From: Eleusine coracana subsp. coracana
Lineage: Eukaryota > Streptophyta > Magnoliopsida > Poales > Poaceae
Length of the DNA: 64,000 bases
Assembly (NCBI GenBank): GCA_032690845.1
Contig: CM064417.1
Location: forward strand, 13,732,501 to 13,796,500
Reading direction: 5' to 3'
The translations under genes and the position numbers were made by a program. Positions 11,974 through 21,590 of the stretch are shown here, piece after piece. The first letter of the stretch is position 1. Each line of letters opens with the position of its first letter. The notes under the pieces were generated by a model. The model made no database searches. It saw only the letters and a program-made list of their open reading frames with translations, and was not told the DNA's origin.

Positions 11974-12739
11974 GAGCATCTACAAGAGTTCCCCAATAAC
12001 TATCTCTAAATTAAAATTTTAAAATTTAATAAAATAAATCATTCTCTAATAACTTTCCTAAACATCTTTTTGTTTTTATTTAACTGATAAAGGAATTGAT
12101 GTTCCCAATTTCACGCGACCCGTCTCAGCAGCAAAATTGGCGTCATTCTCCATCCGGCTAAACACGAAGCCCGCCAAACGGAGTCGCTCGTCTCCTCTGA
12201 CCGCCCCCCCTCCCACCTGCTTCGACTGACACGCCTCTGCTTGCGCCCCCCATCCCACCGCGCCGGTCACTCGTCCCCCAGCCGCACCGGCTCGCTCGTC
12301 TCCACGCCACACGCCACGCACCTCGTGTCCCCGCAAAAGCCGCCCGCAGCGTCGCCCTGCTCGTGTGCAGTAGTCAAGCTGCAGCGGAGGCCAAGGTCAA
12401 GCTAAGCGACCCTCAGAGGTGGCGTTCCTGCAAAGGCTGCGGCAACGACGCCCAAGGCATGATTGATTGTCCAGCAACGACGGAGTCTGCGACGATCGCC
12501 TTCGGAGGCTGCGGCGGCGTGTGGGTTGCCGAGTTGCAAGTTGCAACGAGATCGATCCCGTTTGTCAACAAAAAATTTCATAACAGGCCTAGCTTACGTG
12601 ACCTAATTTCAAATCGAATTGAACCACTTTTAGAGGAATTGTTGGAGGAAGAAAAATATTTTAATCCAAATAATTTTGGGCTGTCCCCAAAAAGAGATTT
12701 TTAGAACCTATTTATTGGGGAGCTGTTGTAGATATGCTC
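11974..12739. mobile_element. TIR element with GC-rich interior (GAGCATCT family)
   Basis: The left end GAGCATCTACAAGAGTTCCC continues CAATAA; the right end on the minus strand reads GAGCATATCTACAACAGCTC then CCCAATAAA. These 26-30 bp TIRs are strong. TAA precedes the left end; the right flank (TTG) does not match, so the target duplication has decayed or the ends are off by a few bases. The interior is GC-rich and differs from the AT-rich flanks, as in elements that have picked up genic sequence. An open frame of 113 codons (12363-12704) inside has no recognised relative. Confidence 0.65.
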
Positions 12740-12866
12740 TTGCCATAATTTGTGACGTACGTATAGTGAACACAATTTAATTATAGACTATAATAGTGTG
12801 TTATTATAATGCACCTATGACTGAATTAGTAGATGGGAAGATAAGACGACGCGCCCCCAATCAAGC

Positions 12867-14138
12867 TCAGTAATCCTTGGCGTTGTTTCCCATGGGATTG
12901 CCGTCGAACCGGTTGATCCTGAAATGCCCAAGCTCCACGCCGGCCTCCTCCGCGGTCTTGGCCTTTCCGTCAATGGCCATCTCAGCCAGGATGGTGCCCA
13001 CCGCGGGCCCCATCTTGAACCCGTGGCCGGAGAACCCGGCCCCGACCACCACGTCCTCCCCGAACTCCCGTCCAAGGAAGTCGATAACGAAGTCCTTGTC
13101 CGGCGTCATCGAGTACATGCACGCCTGCCTTACCACGGGCCCGCCCTCGGTGTCCACGTGGTCCGGCATGACCTCCTCGATCCACCTGGCCACGCGCTGG
13201 GCCACCTCGGCGTCGGAGGCGGCCCAGTCGCGGCGGTCCGGGTCGCACGGCGGCCCGCTGTCGTAGTTGATCTTGACGAGGCCGGGCAGCTCCAGCGCCG
13301 GCGTGCCGTACACGTGCGGGTCCCCGTAGCACGAGAACGTCGGGAACCCGGAGTCCGCCGCGAGGTCGCGTTCCTTGCCAGGCTTGATCCGCCAGTACAT
13401 GACCGTGGTGTGCAGCGGCTGGATGGGAAGGTCCACGCCGGAGACGGACCTGAGCAGCTTGCTCGTCCACGCGCCGACTGTCACGACGCACTTGGCCGCG
13501 CGGAACTCCTCGCCGGAGCTCGTCCTCACCACGACGCCTCCTCCCTCACCCGCCGGTCGCTTCCTTATGCCGACGACCTCCGTGTTGTCCCTGACCACGG
13601 CGCCCTTCTTGGCCGCGAGCGCCTGGAACATGGCCACCGCCTTGGTCGCGTTCAGCACGCCGCCGCCGCGCTCGCTCACGGCGGCGACCCACCCGTCGTC
13701 ACGCGGCGCACGGAACGCGCCGCCCCACCTCTGCGCCAGGTCTGCCACTTCCTCCGTGCCGGCGGCGTTCTTGATGGTTGACATGAGAGCGGCGCTGCGG
13801 CGCGGGCCCAGGGAGAGCTGCGGCGCGGGCGTGAGCACGCGGTACCCGGACTCGGCCTCGGCGTCGCGCCAGAGGCGGCGCGCGAGCCGCACCATCGGCG
13901 GGTACCGCGCGTTCGGGTAGGCGTCGCGGATGGTGCGCGACGCGCCGTGCGAGGAGCCCAGGTGGTGGAGGAGGTCGAAGCGCTCCAGGAGCAGGACGCG
14001 CGCGCCGCGGGACGACGCCGCGTGCGCCGCGCAGCTGCCCATGATGCCCGCGCCCACCACGATCACGTCCAAGTCCGAACGGTGGCCGCGCGCAGAGGAC
14101 GCGCTGGTGGCTGTAGCCGTAGTTGGTGCGGTGGCCAT
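12867..14138 (-). CDS. FAD-dependent sarcosine/pipecolate oxidase-like protein
   Basis: Single-exon 423-aa flavoprotein of the monomeric sarcosine oxidase / pipecolate oxidase family (DAO superfamily). Expected to oxidise a secondary amine amino acid such as sarcosine or pipecolate with O2, giving H2O2. Dinucleotide-binding GAGIMG at residues 29-34 follows the beta strand DVIVV; the flavin-contact motif GSSHGASRTIRDAY spans 61-74. The Cys in QACMYSMTPD (Cys340) sits at the family's covalent FAD-attachment position. The C-terminal FAD-contact motif GAGFSGHGFKMGP lies at 367-379. Length is normal. The low-complexity Thr/Ala N-terminus before residue 23 could be a weak targeting sequence. The C-terminus AKDY is not a canonical peroxisomal PTS1. 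No stop or frameshift. The substrate cannot be decided from sequence alone. Confidence 0.93.
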   Translation of the reverse strand: MATAPTTATATSASSARGHRSDLDVIVVGAGIMGSCAAHAASSRGARVLLLERFDLLHHLGSSHGASRTIRDAYPNARYPPMVRLARRLWRDAEAESGYRVLTPAPQLSLGPRRSAALMSTIKNAAGTEEVADLAQRWGGAFRAPRDDGWVAAVSERGGGVLNATKAVAMFQALAAKKGAVVRDNTEVVGIRKRPAGEGGGVVVRTSSGEEFRAAKCVVTVGAWTSKLLRSVSGVDLPIQPLHTTVMYWRIKPGKERDLAADSGFPTFSCYGDPHVYGTPALELPGLVKINYDSGPPCDPDRRDWAASDAEVAQRVARWIEEVMPDHVDTEGGPVVRQACMYSMTPDKDFVIDFLGREFGEDVVVGAGFSGHGFKMGPAVGTILAEMAIDGKAKTAEEAGVELGHFRINRFDGNPMGNNAKDY

Positions 14139-14172
14139 GGCGCCTACACTTGGTTTCTAACTTTCTATCTAT

Positions 14173-14707
14173 GATGATGGGCTTTTTGCGATGTGTATAC
14201 TGTAGTATAGATGAAGCGACCAGAGGAGTGATCTGCCTCTGCTTTTTGTAGATGAAGAAGCTTTCACTTTGTGAGTTGGTGCGTGCACCGTAACTTTGGC
14301 ATGACTGTAATATTTTAAAACTTGTTTGCTGCCGTTTCAAAGTTTCATTCATTTCTTCTTCTTTTTTTTCAAAAGGCAAGATTAAAAAATTTACATGTAA
14401 GGAACTGATATGGTTAAGTGGCATTCCAGGCAACTTCTGAGAGAACAGATAGAACCAACTTAGAACACTTGGTGGCTATGATGGCTTTCGATGAAGTGAG
14501 CAGATCCAGTGCTTGCCTCTGCTTTTTATAGATGATGATAAAGATTTCACTTGTGAGTTGGTGTGTTCGTGTGCAGTGTAACTTTGGAATGACTGTAATA
14601 ATTTAAACCGGTGCCCTTGAAAACAACTCGTAGAAAATGCATATGTAGCATGTGCCCTTAAACCTCGTTTGATGCCGTTTCAAAGTTTCACTCGTTTCAT
14701 TTCTTTC
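14173..14707 (-). promoter_or_regulatory. Duplicated upstream region of the oxidase gene
   Basis: Two copies of a ~180-bp segment lie upstream of the ATG at 14138: about 14173-14355 and 14478-14707. Shared words include GCCTCTGCTTTTT, GTGAGTTGGTG, GTAACTTTGG, ATGACTGTAATA and GCCGTTTCAAAGTTTCA. The distal copy has a good minus-strand TATA element (TATAAAAA, 14530-14523). The proximal copy, closer to the gene, has TACAAAAA at 14250-14243. The distal copy also holds about 60 extra bp including two GTGCCCTT words. This suggests alternative or drifting promoters. Confidence 0.75.
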
Positions 14708-15537
14708 TAAGTTTGGACACATATAAACGGAAACCATTTCATGGAACGTAGTCAATGGAGCTTAAGATGTTATAAGTTGTTAACCATGCCCTTCAAACAG
14801 ACTGCTAATCTGCTATGGTATCAGTACATGCATATGCAACCAGCGTTATATCCATATCAGATTCCTTTTTTTTTCAGAATTTGATATATAACAAAAAAAA
14901 AACATCATTTGTATTACTTCTAGGAACAAACGATCCCGCCATCTGATTCACAACCATGCCTCGCTACGACTACGAGGTAGAATCTAGTAGTACGTACGAG
15001 GAAGGCGCCAAGATTAAGAACGCACGAGGTGAACAAGGCCAAATCCTTCCAACATGCCAGAATCAAATATATTAGTCACATGATTGTCTGGTCCATGAAT
15101 GCATATATTGTTGCATCATTAGTCTTTTTGCGTGCTTAGGTCATTGCTTACGAGGAGATCAATAAAACAAACCTTATCGTCATGAAAGATTCATGGTATT
15201 GCTGGCTTAGTACTAGTGAAGTGTTATCTTGCTTCGTGCATATCGCCTTAATTACAATATGAACCGGTTGTATCCTCCCCCCTTCTGTAACAAGTGTACT
15301 GCAGTTGCAGAGTACTGTATGTTTTATAAGTAATTTCAGATATATATGACCATATATGAGATTTTTTTAAATATGAAAATAGTTTTGGCTTCTACATAAG
15401 TACACAGTCTTTGCATTATTATAAAATCTTAGTCTCGACCATATATGGGATAATTTCAGATATATACCATATGTGCAGTTTTTTTATATGAGCGGTTGTA
15501 GCCTTAATTCTTGTTTCTTTATGAGTTGTCTGGCTAA
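14708..15537. other. Intergenic DNA with minor AT-rich repeats
   Basis: No gene seen. Near 15340-15500 the phrase AATTTCAGATATATA with CATATATGRGA occurs twice, a short local duplication. Confidence 0.5.
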
Positions 15538-16674
15538 GAGCATCTCTAGTGAGGGTTGATAAATTAGGCTCCCAAATTTTAATATACAATCCTACCTACA
15601 AAATTTGGGAGCCTAATTTTGCTTTCAACTCCAACACACATTTGCAAATGGGCTCCTATCCCGGTGGGACCCGCTTGTCAGGCCAAGAAAATCTAATCTC
15701 CTCCCCTGTTCCGAGCAGCTATAGTAGTCGCCGCCCCTCTGCTCCCCGCGCATCCACCGCCGCCCCTGCTCCCCGCCGGCGCCGGCGCCGCCGCCTTGCT
15801 CCTCGCCGGCGCCGTCGTCTTGCTCCCCGTCTCCTCCTCTACTTGGCTCGTGCCTGCCCCTCCTCGGTCGCCGTCGACGGCGTCGTGCTCCTCGCCGGTG
15901 GCCTGCTCTGCAACGTCGTTGCCCAACGGCCCCCTCTGCTCCGTCGCCCCTCCCCGCTTTTGCCCTCCTCGTCGACGGCGCCGTCGCTCTGGTCTCTGGT
16001 CGCCAAGTCCCGGATCGCTGGTCGCCCTCCTCACCGACGGCGCCGTCGCCCTGGTCGCTGGTCGCCGTCGCCCTCCTCGTCGACGACCCTGCCTCCACCT
16101 CTGCACCAGAGCTCTGCGTCGCTGGTCGCCCCTGCCTCGTCGCTCCCTCAAGAACTCTCAGACCCGACCTCAAGAACTCTCAGCTCCCACTTCAAGCTGA
16201 CGCCGACCTAAATTGGAGAAGCCAGGAGGCGGCACCAATGGTCGGGGAGGAGGCGGCACCATCGAGCTGGGGTCGTCGCCCGTCGATCCAGTGCCAGGGC
16301 CCCCCGAATCCGCCTGCGTGGCCTCCATCCCTAGAGATCCGGTGGCGGCGATCTCTCCGACGGCACGGGGCAACCGGGATGGCGACTGGCCGGCGGCAGC
16401 GGGGTCTGGGCGTCGGCGGCGGAAGGGCGCAGAGACAGGGCCTGGGGGGAAGAAAGAAACGGGAAAAAATAGGAAAACGGAAAAAATGAGAAAAAACTAT
16501 GGGGCATGTTTTAGGAGGGGAACAGGAGGGTTGTAAATTTAGCAGTCTGGAGGAGAAATTTGGAAGGGCTTTAAAAATAAGAGGGAATTTAGCAGCCCCA
16601 CTGAAGTTGGTTTTTCAGGTTAAGCTCTCAAATTTTATGATAGGAAGATATTTACAACCCCATTAAAGATGCTC
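15538..16674. mobile_element. 1.14-kb TIR element, PIF/Harbinger-like, with GC-rich cargo
   Basis: Ends GAGCATCTCTAGTGAGG and, reverse-complemented, GAGCATCTTTAATGGGG; both ends are flanked by TAA (15535-15537, 16675-16677), the 3-bp target expected for PIF/Harbinger/Tourist elements. A perfect 17-bp inverted repeat (15564-15580 with 15600-15616) forms a hairpin next to the left end. The interior is strongly GC-rich and low in complexity, giving long but meaningless Pro/Arg/Ser frames on both strands. It may be captured exon sequence. No transposase. Confidence 0.7.
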
Positions 16675-17337
16675 TAAGATTATAACTATGTGTCTTAAAG
16701 TCCAACGATTATAACTAGGGCATGATGAGTCGTGCCTCTACAAGCAAATCCTACTATGGAGCACATCATAATGCGGACAGGCGGTGACGGAACCAGACTG
16801 ATATTATAGGGGGGGTTGAACTACAATGTCTACTGCTGATCGTACACCATGTAAACGGTGGCAGTAAAAAGAAATCAATATTATTTACTTTTGTGTTACT
16901 TAAAATTTTTAAGAATACTATTTTTATAATAGAAAATAGACGTTGTTATAGCATGCCAAAAGAATATAGATAAATCAGAAAATGGACATTGCTTGAAATT
17001 ACTTTGCTTGCTTCAAGGCCAGTGGATTGCCGCTCTCACTTGCTCTCGGACTGCCATGCTGCTAGCAGTGCTACACATGAGCATCAAGCCCACTACAGCA
17101 GGCATATAGGTTTAAAAAAACACAGTCCACGGGAGAATATCAGGTTATTACTCTCGCTTGACTATTAGACTGGACAACAAACTATTTTTTAGATAGGCCA
17201 AATATGAAAATTATGGTCCAATTCGCGTTGCCAGCCATTTATGCGGCTGTCTTCAACCTTCAGCTCTACAAGTTTTTTCTTCTATGGAAAAACGGTAGAG
17301 GGACTGAAGAGAGGGCTCCATGGTACGATCAGCAGTT
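16675..17337. other. Intergenic DNA without recognised content
   Basis: Nothing beyond short open frames; probably old repeat debris. Confidence 0.45.
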
Positions 17338-17359
17338 GGGGGGGGGGGGGGGGGGGGGG
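17338..17359 (+). repeat. Homopolymer run of 22 G
   Basis: Uninterrupted G tract just upstream of a SINE. Similar tracts recur in the repeat blocks at 19287-19307, 27196-27213, 45749-45763, 55437-55448 and 57946-57956, and as C at 62545-62563. Confidence 0.95.
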
Positions 17360-17401
17360 CTCGAGCCCTACTTGCTCCACCGGTAGATCCGCCACTGCGG
17401 A

Positions 17402-17521
17402 CAGGCATGTGGTCTGGTGATGAAAGCCGCGTGGATGCGCTCAAATAATCGACGGGGTTCGAACCCTGTTACGCACAATCCTCCAACGGAGGCAGCCGTG
17501 ACCGTATATTTCTAAAAAAAA
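17402..17521 (+). mobile_element. tRNA-derived SINE (diverged copy)
   Basis: Pol III box A-like TGTGGTCTGGTGATG and box B GGTTCGAACCC, followed by CCTCCAACGGAGGC and TTTCTAAAAAAAA. The order matches the two better SINE copies at 20011 and 29031. It is not a functional tRNA: there is no acceptor pairing. Confidence 0.65.
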
Positions 17522-17835
17522 GAAGAAGAGAAGACCAGAGCGCGCCTGATGCTTCCGAAAACTGATACATTGCCGCTGGGTGAATCACTGGGGAACTCCA
17601 TAACGTGGCAGAAAGAATTGATGCCACAACAGCTCCCAGATTCAGTACGTGGCTATGATCGGTCTTACCCAGTGGGCATCCTCATCCGCATATTTCTTGA
17701 CTTGGACATCCTGGATTCTACTCCAATGACAGCGACCCTAACACAGCTACTCTATGCAGACTAACCAACATGAAGCTCTATCGTTACAGTTCTATCCATC
17801 TTTCGGCGTGAGGAGCTCATGACAACTACGTACCA

Positions 17836-18190
17836 TCTTCATGAACTGGATCTGCAAAACCAGGATTGCGGCATGCAGATTGAACCAGATGATCTTACCC
17901 TGCAGGAAGGCCGCTCCTATTCTATTTGAGGGTCACCATGTCTGCCGATCCCTCAAGTGAAAACTGTATCGTCATGATCCTACATACCCAAATCATACCA
18001 ATTTTTTGCAAGGGCGGGGGACGCACAATGGACATGGGTTTCTGTAGATAAACGCTGTTGTGACTACAATGACCTTTTTTTACAATGTCTCTGATGGCTT
18101 GTTCTACACAATTCGAGAGCGTGGCGAAGTACACACCATTGAGCTCAGTAGACCTTCTACTATGGTGACGGTAATATTAAAGCCCATCAC
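17836..18190 (+). pseudogene. F-box/DUF295-like gene fragment
   Basis: Broken frames read ENCIVMILH, then (another frame) ARAGDAQWTWVSVDKRC, then DGLFYTIRERGEVHTIEL. This order (transcribed-propeller-like strands, W-T-W-V, DGLFY..GEVHTIDL) is typical of plant DUF295 F-box proteins, a large grass family of unknown substrate adaptors. At least one frameshift and one stop separate the pieces. Likely remnants of its C-terminal part lie in the following duplicated units, e.g. LNCIYVTKDD at 19784-19815. Confidence 0.6.
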
Positions 18191-18432
18191 AAGAGGGAAA
18201 AAAAAAGAGGAAGGGATAGTTTGCTATCCGATAGGAATCTCTTTATTTTGAACGAAATTCTGAATACTTAGTTGGAAATTTAGTGTCCAGGCCAAGTCTT
18301 GTAAACTCTTGTCTGCCTAAGTTTCTTGTTGGTTCGTTCACCTGCGAGGTTTCGACCAGACTACTATATGTGTTTAGTGCTAACTCGTAGATACTAACGT
18401 CCAAGAACGTTGTTCTTAGAAAGGCTTATTGA

Positions 18433-19697
18433 CACTACAACAAAAAGCTACTATTGCGGCGGTTGAAAAATGATTGTAGCGGCGGGTCCGGTGACACGCC
18501 GCTACGTAATCACAGCTAAAAATGAATCTTAGTACCGGCGGCTGTTCTGTGTCCGAAATCCACCGCCGCAGAAAAGGGAACTATAGCGGCGGGTGGAGAA
18601 GTCACCCGCCGCTACGAAACATTTGACAAAATAAAAAAAACACCGCTGCACCACCACCATCGTCCCTCCGCCGTCCTCCTCTTGGCTGGATCTGGCCGCG
18701 GTGAGAGGGAGACGAGGCGCCGCCGCGAGGAGATGGAGGGGAGGGGAGGTCGCCGCCGAAGGAGGAGGGGTTGTGTGCCAAGGGAGTGCGTCGTCAGAGG
18801 TGGAGGGGCCGTGTGCCAGGGAAGTGTGCCATCGGACCTTGGAACCCTAGCCGCCCGACCGCGTGCCGCCGCCGCCGCCCGCGCTAGATCTGAGAGGAGA
18901 GGAGAGAGCGCGAAGGAGAGGGCACCGACGGTGGAGCCTGGGATGGCGCCACCGTCCGCCAGGTCCGGCACACCAGCTCGAGGCCACCGCCACAGCGAGT
19001 CACGGATTGGGATCTCTCGCCCATACCGGATCCGGCCGCTCGGTCCCTAGATCTTGCGCCGCCGCCTCCTGCCAGGCCCGCCCGCCCGCGAGGCAGGACC
19101 GCCGCAGATCCGAACACCCGATGCCGTGCGCCGCCATGGATAGGGGCCGCCGCAGATCCGGCCACCCTGTCCGCCACCGTGCCGCCATGGAGAGGGGGGC
19201 GGCGAGAATCAGTGGCCCCGTCCAGCACCACGCCGCTAAGGCCGAGCGAGAGGTTGGACCGCCATCATGGAGAGAGAGTCGCTCGAGGGGGGGGGGGGGG
19301 GGGGGGAGAGGGGGGAGGAGGGAGAGAGTCGCTCGCGAGGGGGGGGGGGGGAGGGGAAGGGGGGCGAAAGAGAGAGAGAGTTGCTCAGAGGGGAGAGAGA
19401 GGGAGCGTGCACGACGGCGGCTAAGGAGGGAGGGAGTGGGGGTGGCCGTTGGCCGGTTAGGGTTAGAGCATTTATACGGGAGACGGAGAAAAAATGGAGT
19501 GGGCCATGGGTTGAGTGGGAAGTGGGCTTTAGCGGCGATCCGCGTTTTGGGCCACCGCTACTGTCTGTTTTTTTTTGCGGTGGGTGATGGTTTGGCCCGT
19601 CGCTACAAATACGTATTCAATTATAGTGACGGATTTCTTTTGGATCGCCGCTACGGGTGTTTGGGTTGCGCTGCTACATGTCTATTTTGTGGTAGTG
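18433..19697. mobile_element. Non-autonomous CACTA element
   Basis: Starts CACTACAACAAAAAG; the reverse complement of its end starts CACTACCACAAAATAG. The 3-bp target TGA is present on both sides (18430-18432, 19698-19700), and copy 2 of the duplication shows the empty site TTATTGAGATAAA. Subterminal words AGCGGCGGG and CCCGCCGCTA repeat at both ends, as usual for CACTA transposase-binding regions. The interior (18650-19480) is GC-rich with long G runs and purine-rich tracts; no transposase was found. Confidence 0.92.
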
Positions 19698-20010
19698 TGA
19701 GATAAAAAACTTGGAGGAACACCTCTTGTTCATTGTCTCAACACCCCATTCTTCCTTCAAGCTAGGGACTATCTTATGACACTAAACTGCATCTATGTCA
19801 CAAAAGACGACATGGCCTTCATTTATTGTCACCAATTTGGTCCATGCGAGGTGGTTGCAATTCCAAGCTCTGTTGGCCTCTTCCGCTTTGGATTACACCA
19901 TCTTAGTCTCAAAGATAAACTGCTCATGTCAGTTTCAGATCAATACTAGGTGATGACTGAATTACATTGTTCTTGCATGTGTCTATCCGTTAACAGAATA
20001 AAGAGATATG

Positions 20011-20142
20011 ACGGATGAGCCTGTGGTCTAGTGGCAAACAACGCGGGGTAGTGTCTTTACCAGCGGGGGTTTGAACCCCTGTCCCGCACCTGTCTGGCTG
20101 CCTCCAGAAGGCTGCCCCGTGGTGGGTTTTCTAAAAGAAAAG
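20011..20142 (+). mobile_element. tRNA-derived SINE with 9-bp target duplication
   Basis: Begins near ACGGATGAGCCTGTGGTC, with box A TGGTCTAGTGGC and box B GGTTTGAACCC, and ends CTGCCCCGTGGTGGG, TTTTCTAAAAGAAA. AGAGATATG flanks both sides (20002-20010 and 20143-20151). It is also present at 29031 in copy 2, so it inserted before the duplication. Confidence 0.8.
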
Positions 20143-20998
20143 AGAGATATGTCATTATTTTTTAGAAAATAAAAATATGTTCGTTTGAAAAATATTTGAT
20201 TCATGGGTTACTAGTGGTTGGTTTCAAGCTAATGCCACTTTGATTTAATCTACTTTTGCCAGTTACATCACACGGACACTTGAGATGTATATTATCAAAT
20301 CTAATCTTTTTTTTTTAAAAAAAAGATAGGCCTTCTTCCGAATATCCCATTGTTGTGGCTATGTTATGTTTAATTTGTATACTACCTCCCGGATCTTTTT
20401 TTTTCTTGTGGTTAGGACAAGATATTTAGTGCTTATTCGAACTAATCTGCTTGTCTTAACGACAAAAAAAAAAAAAAAGGAAGGGGTAGTTTGCAATCCG
20501 ATAGGAATCTCTTTATTTTGAAGGACATTCTGAATAATTAGTTTGAAATTTAGTGTCCAGGACAGGTCTCGTAAACTCTTGTCTGCCTAAATTTCTTGCT
20601 GGCTCGTTCACATGCGAGGTTTCAACTAGGCTACTATATGTGTTTAGTGGTAAGTCGTAGATACTAACCTTCGAGAACGTTGTTCTTAAAAAGGCTTATT
20701 GAGATAAAGAACTTGCAGGAACACCTGTTGTTCATTGTCTCAATACCCTATTCTTCCTTCAAGCTAGGGACTACCTTATGTGGACTCTAAACTGCATCTA
20801 TGTCAAAGACAACTTGTCCTTAATTTATTGTAACAAATTTGGTCCATACGTGGTTGCAATTCCTGGCTCTGTTGGCCTCTTCCAATTTGGATTACACCGT
20901 CTCATTTTCAAAGATAAACTGTTCATGACACTTTCAGATCAATACTAGGCGATCACTGAATTATATTGTTCTTGCGTGTGTGTATCCGTTAACAGAAT

Positions 20999-21243
20999 TG
21001 TTGTAAATGGAATGAGAATGACAATGAACAGTGCGATTGAACAGTAACTTTCACTCATCTTTAGTGCTGTTTATATAGGAGTTACAAGTAGCAGTTCCAT
21101 GAACCGCTTATATAGGAGTTACAAGTAGCAGTTCCATGAACCGCTACCCCTTGACATGGGCACGTCTCTGCCCGTTGGCAGAGGAGCCTCATCGACGAGC
21201 AACCGTCCCAGAGGCGGTTGCCATCTCTAAGCATTTTGTAATA
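20999..21243 (-). repeat. 3' LTR of the copia element
   Basis: 245 bp. It differs from the 5' LTR mainly by a tandem repeat of the ~40-bp segment TATATAGGAGTTACAAGTAG through CATGAACCGCT, which is single in the other LTR. That segment contains the likely LTR TATA region. Confidence 0.9.
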
Positions 21244-21590
21244 CTCCCACTTGATCAGATTGATCGTCGTTGTGCACTATGAGAATGTACTCCCTGTGAG
21301 AAAAATATGAGAAGGTATAATATGATACGTTGTGAAAACTCCTTAAACCCAGCGGAAAAATAGGAGAAATGGATACAACGTGTATCATGTCTTGATTACC
21401 GTCCTGTAAAAACCCTTATGGGAAAAATCAGGAGATAGACATGGATTTTGTGTTGTATTGCCTCGTTAAAACTTATTATGAGAAAATTTTTAAAGCAAAA
21501 CTCATATATAGGAAAAGAGTACAATAGATGTTTATGACAGGTCGGTGTTCAAGGAGATACTCTCCCTGAACCTTGTAGATCCTTAAGTCA

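Larger units (their letters stand above)
18209..20422 (+). repeat. Copy 1 of a ~0.93-kb tandem duplication (interrupted by CACTA)
   Basis: From GGAAGGGATAGTTTGCTATC to GGTTAGGACAAGATAT it aligns throughout with copy 2. It carries a 1,265-bp CACTA insertion absent from copy 2 and lacks the copia element found there. Frames inside resemble the C-terminus of a DUF295 protein (TPFFLQARDYLM, LNCIYVTKDD) but are broken. Confidence 0.85.

Noticed and set aside
12924..13781. 285-codon open frame on the plus strand
   Set aside because: Lies antisense to the intact flavoprotein gene; high GC third positions keep the opposite strand open. No family resemblance.
15549..16211. 220-codon frame with Pro/Arg/Ser runs
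   Set aside because: Low-complexity GC sequence inside a TIR element, open on both strands.
18863..19705. 280-codon frame rich in Arg/Gly/Glu
   Set aside because: Created by G and GA runs inside the CACTA element and crosses its right border.
20030..20090. Possible tRNA gene (box A and box B present)
   Set aside because: No acceptor stem or anticodon arm; the sequence repeats at 29050 and has SINE-type target duplications.
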